From assembly GCA_965662265.1 (NCBI GenBank), contig CBFIGX010000012.1, positions 1-43,937 of the forward strand: 43,937 nucleotides of DNA, given 5' to 3'. Within the stretch, counting starts at the first letter, position 1. Each line of letters starts with the position of its first letter. Source of the stretch: CBFIGX01 sp965662265. Its GTDB lineage: Bacteria > Bacteroidota > Bacteroidia > Flavobacteriales > UBA7430. Under the pieces are notes generated by a model, which was given only the letters and a program-made list of their open reading frames with translations, was not told where the DNA came from and did not search any database. Both the position numbers and the translations under genes were made by a program. Positions 43,577 to 43,937 of this stretch are shown piece by piece.

Positions 43577-43937
43577 ATGAAAAAACTACTAATAATGGGA
43601 TTCACATATGCATGCATCTTATTTCTTACCGCAAGTGCATATTGTCAGTCAAATTCTCCTATGACCCAATCATTTTGTTCACCATCTTCCCAAGCAGACG
43701 GCTATTATATTCCAACGGCACAGGAGGAATATTTCATCTCTAGGCGCACTAAAACTATAAATTTGTATTTTCATATTCTTAGTACAGATACACACAATAA
43801 AATATCAGACCAAAGGGTTGAATCTTTTTTCAATTATTTAAATGAGTTTTTTTGCCCCTTCAATATTCAATTTCAAACCGGTGATTTTATATACAATTAT
43901 ATCCCACCCAATTCTGATGGAGTTAGTTTAGAAAGTT
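43577..43937 (+). CDS. Secreted protein, 5' end only (possibly metallopeptidase N-terminal region)
   Basis: The frame runs off the right edge, leaving about 120 residues. It starts at the ATG at 43577 with a good signal peptide (MKKLLIMGFTYACILFLTAS, then AYC-Q). After it comes INLYFHILSTDT, then RVESFFNYLNEFFCPFNIQF. This run resembles the region before the zinc site in secreted M43-like (pappalysin-type) peptidases of Bacteroidota, where a beta-strand HxI is followed by a helix and LNxxF. The zinc motif itself would lie beyond the window, so the family is a suggestion only. The region upstream has a small hairpin in the presumed leader. Confidence 0.7.
   Translation, partial: MKKLLIMGFTYACILFLTASAYCQSNSPMTQSFCSPSSQADGYYIPTAQEEYFISRRTKTINLYFHILSTDTHNKISDQRVESFFNYLNEFFCPFNIQFQTGDFIYNYIPPNSDGVSLES

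Noticed and set aside
43546..43743. 65-residue frame at the right edge
   Set aside because: It is out of frame with the signal-peptide-bearing gene that starts at 43577 and runs off the window.

Overview
The window looks like AT-rich chromosomal DNA of a Bacteroidota bacterium, most likely a Flavobacteriales-type marine or aquatic lineage. Four things point there: several secreted proteins end in type IX secretion system (T9SS) sorting tails; a porQ-cmk pair is present; promoters fit the Bacteroidota pattern TTTG-N18-TAnnTTTG; and many signal peptides end in AQ. Family calls come from reading motifs by eye, with no database search. One run of 103 N (5899-6001) shows this is a draft assembly.

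Layout. 1-8844: two adjacent secreted proteins built from Cys/Asn/Asp-rich repeats of about 26-29 residues (GCTDxxAxNYNxxAxxDDGSC). The first is a giant with about 75 units whose start lies left of the window. The second has 15 units, a signal peptide, a PKD-like domain and a short sorting tail. 8862-9009: a bidirectional terminator and tRNA-Thr(GGT) with its own promoter. 9025-14875 (minus): a tripartite RND efflux operon (TolC-like, HlyD-like, RND permease). 15143-16600 (minus): a YebC-family protein and an aquaporin. 16860-18638 (plus): YjbQ-like protein, TrmH-type methyltransferase and RluA-type pseudouridine synthase in one tight operon. 18736-19842: a secreted Kazal-domain protein behind a textbook sigma-54 promoter. 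19927-25372: M1 peptidase, WYL regulator, a small unknown protein behind paired inverted repeats, and a DPP-IV-like peptidase. 25474-28469: porQ, cmk and a secreted thioredoxin-fold protein. 28715-33816: tandem USP, cinA, rpmB, a comEC split by a frameshift at an A8 run, and a SpoU-type methyltransferase. 34073-36414 (minus): cold-shock protein, RluF-like synthase and DbpA-like helicase. 36850-43937: a radical SAM protein, M28 peptidase, MBL-fold hydrolase, M61 peptidase and the start of another secreted protein.

How they fit together. PorQ is part of the T9SS machinery, and at least four proteins here carry tails that this machinery would recognise. The peptidases (M1, S9, M28, M61) suit a protein- or peptide-degrading lifestyle. 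Four RNA-modification enzymes plus a helicase, a cold-shock protein and L28 give the middle of the window an RNA and ribosome flavour.

The most unusual items are the block-structured giant repeat protein, the sigma-54 promoter on the Kazal gene, the WYL regulator with two inverted repeats at the start of an unknown gene, the frameshifted comEC, and an unassigned B12-type radical SAM protein. I found no CRISPR array, prophage or insertion sequence.
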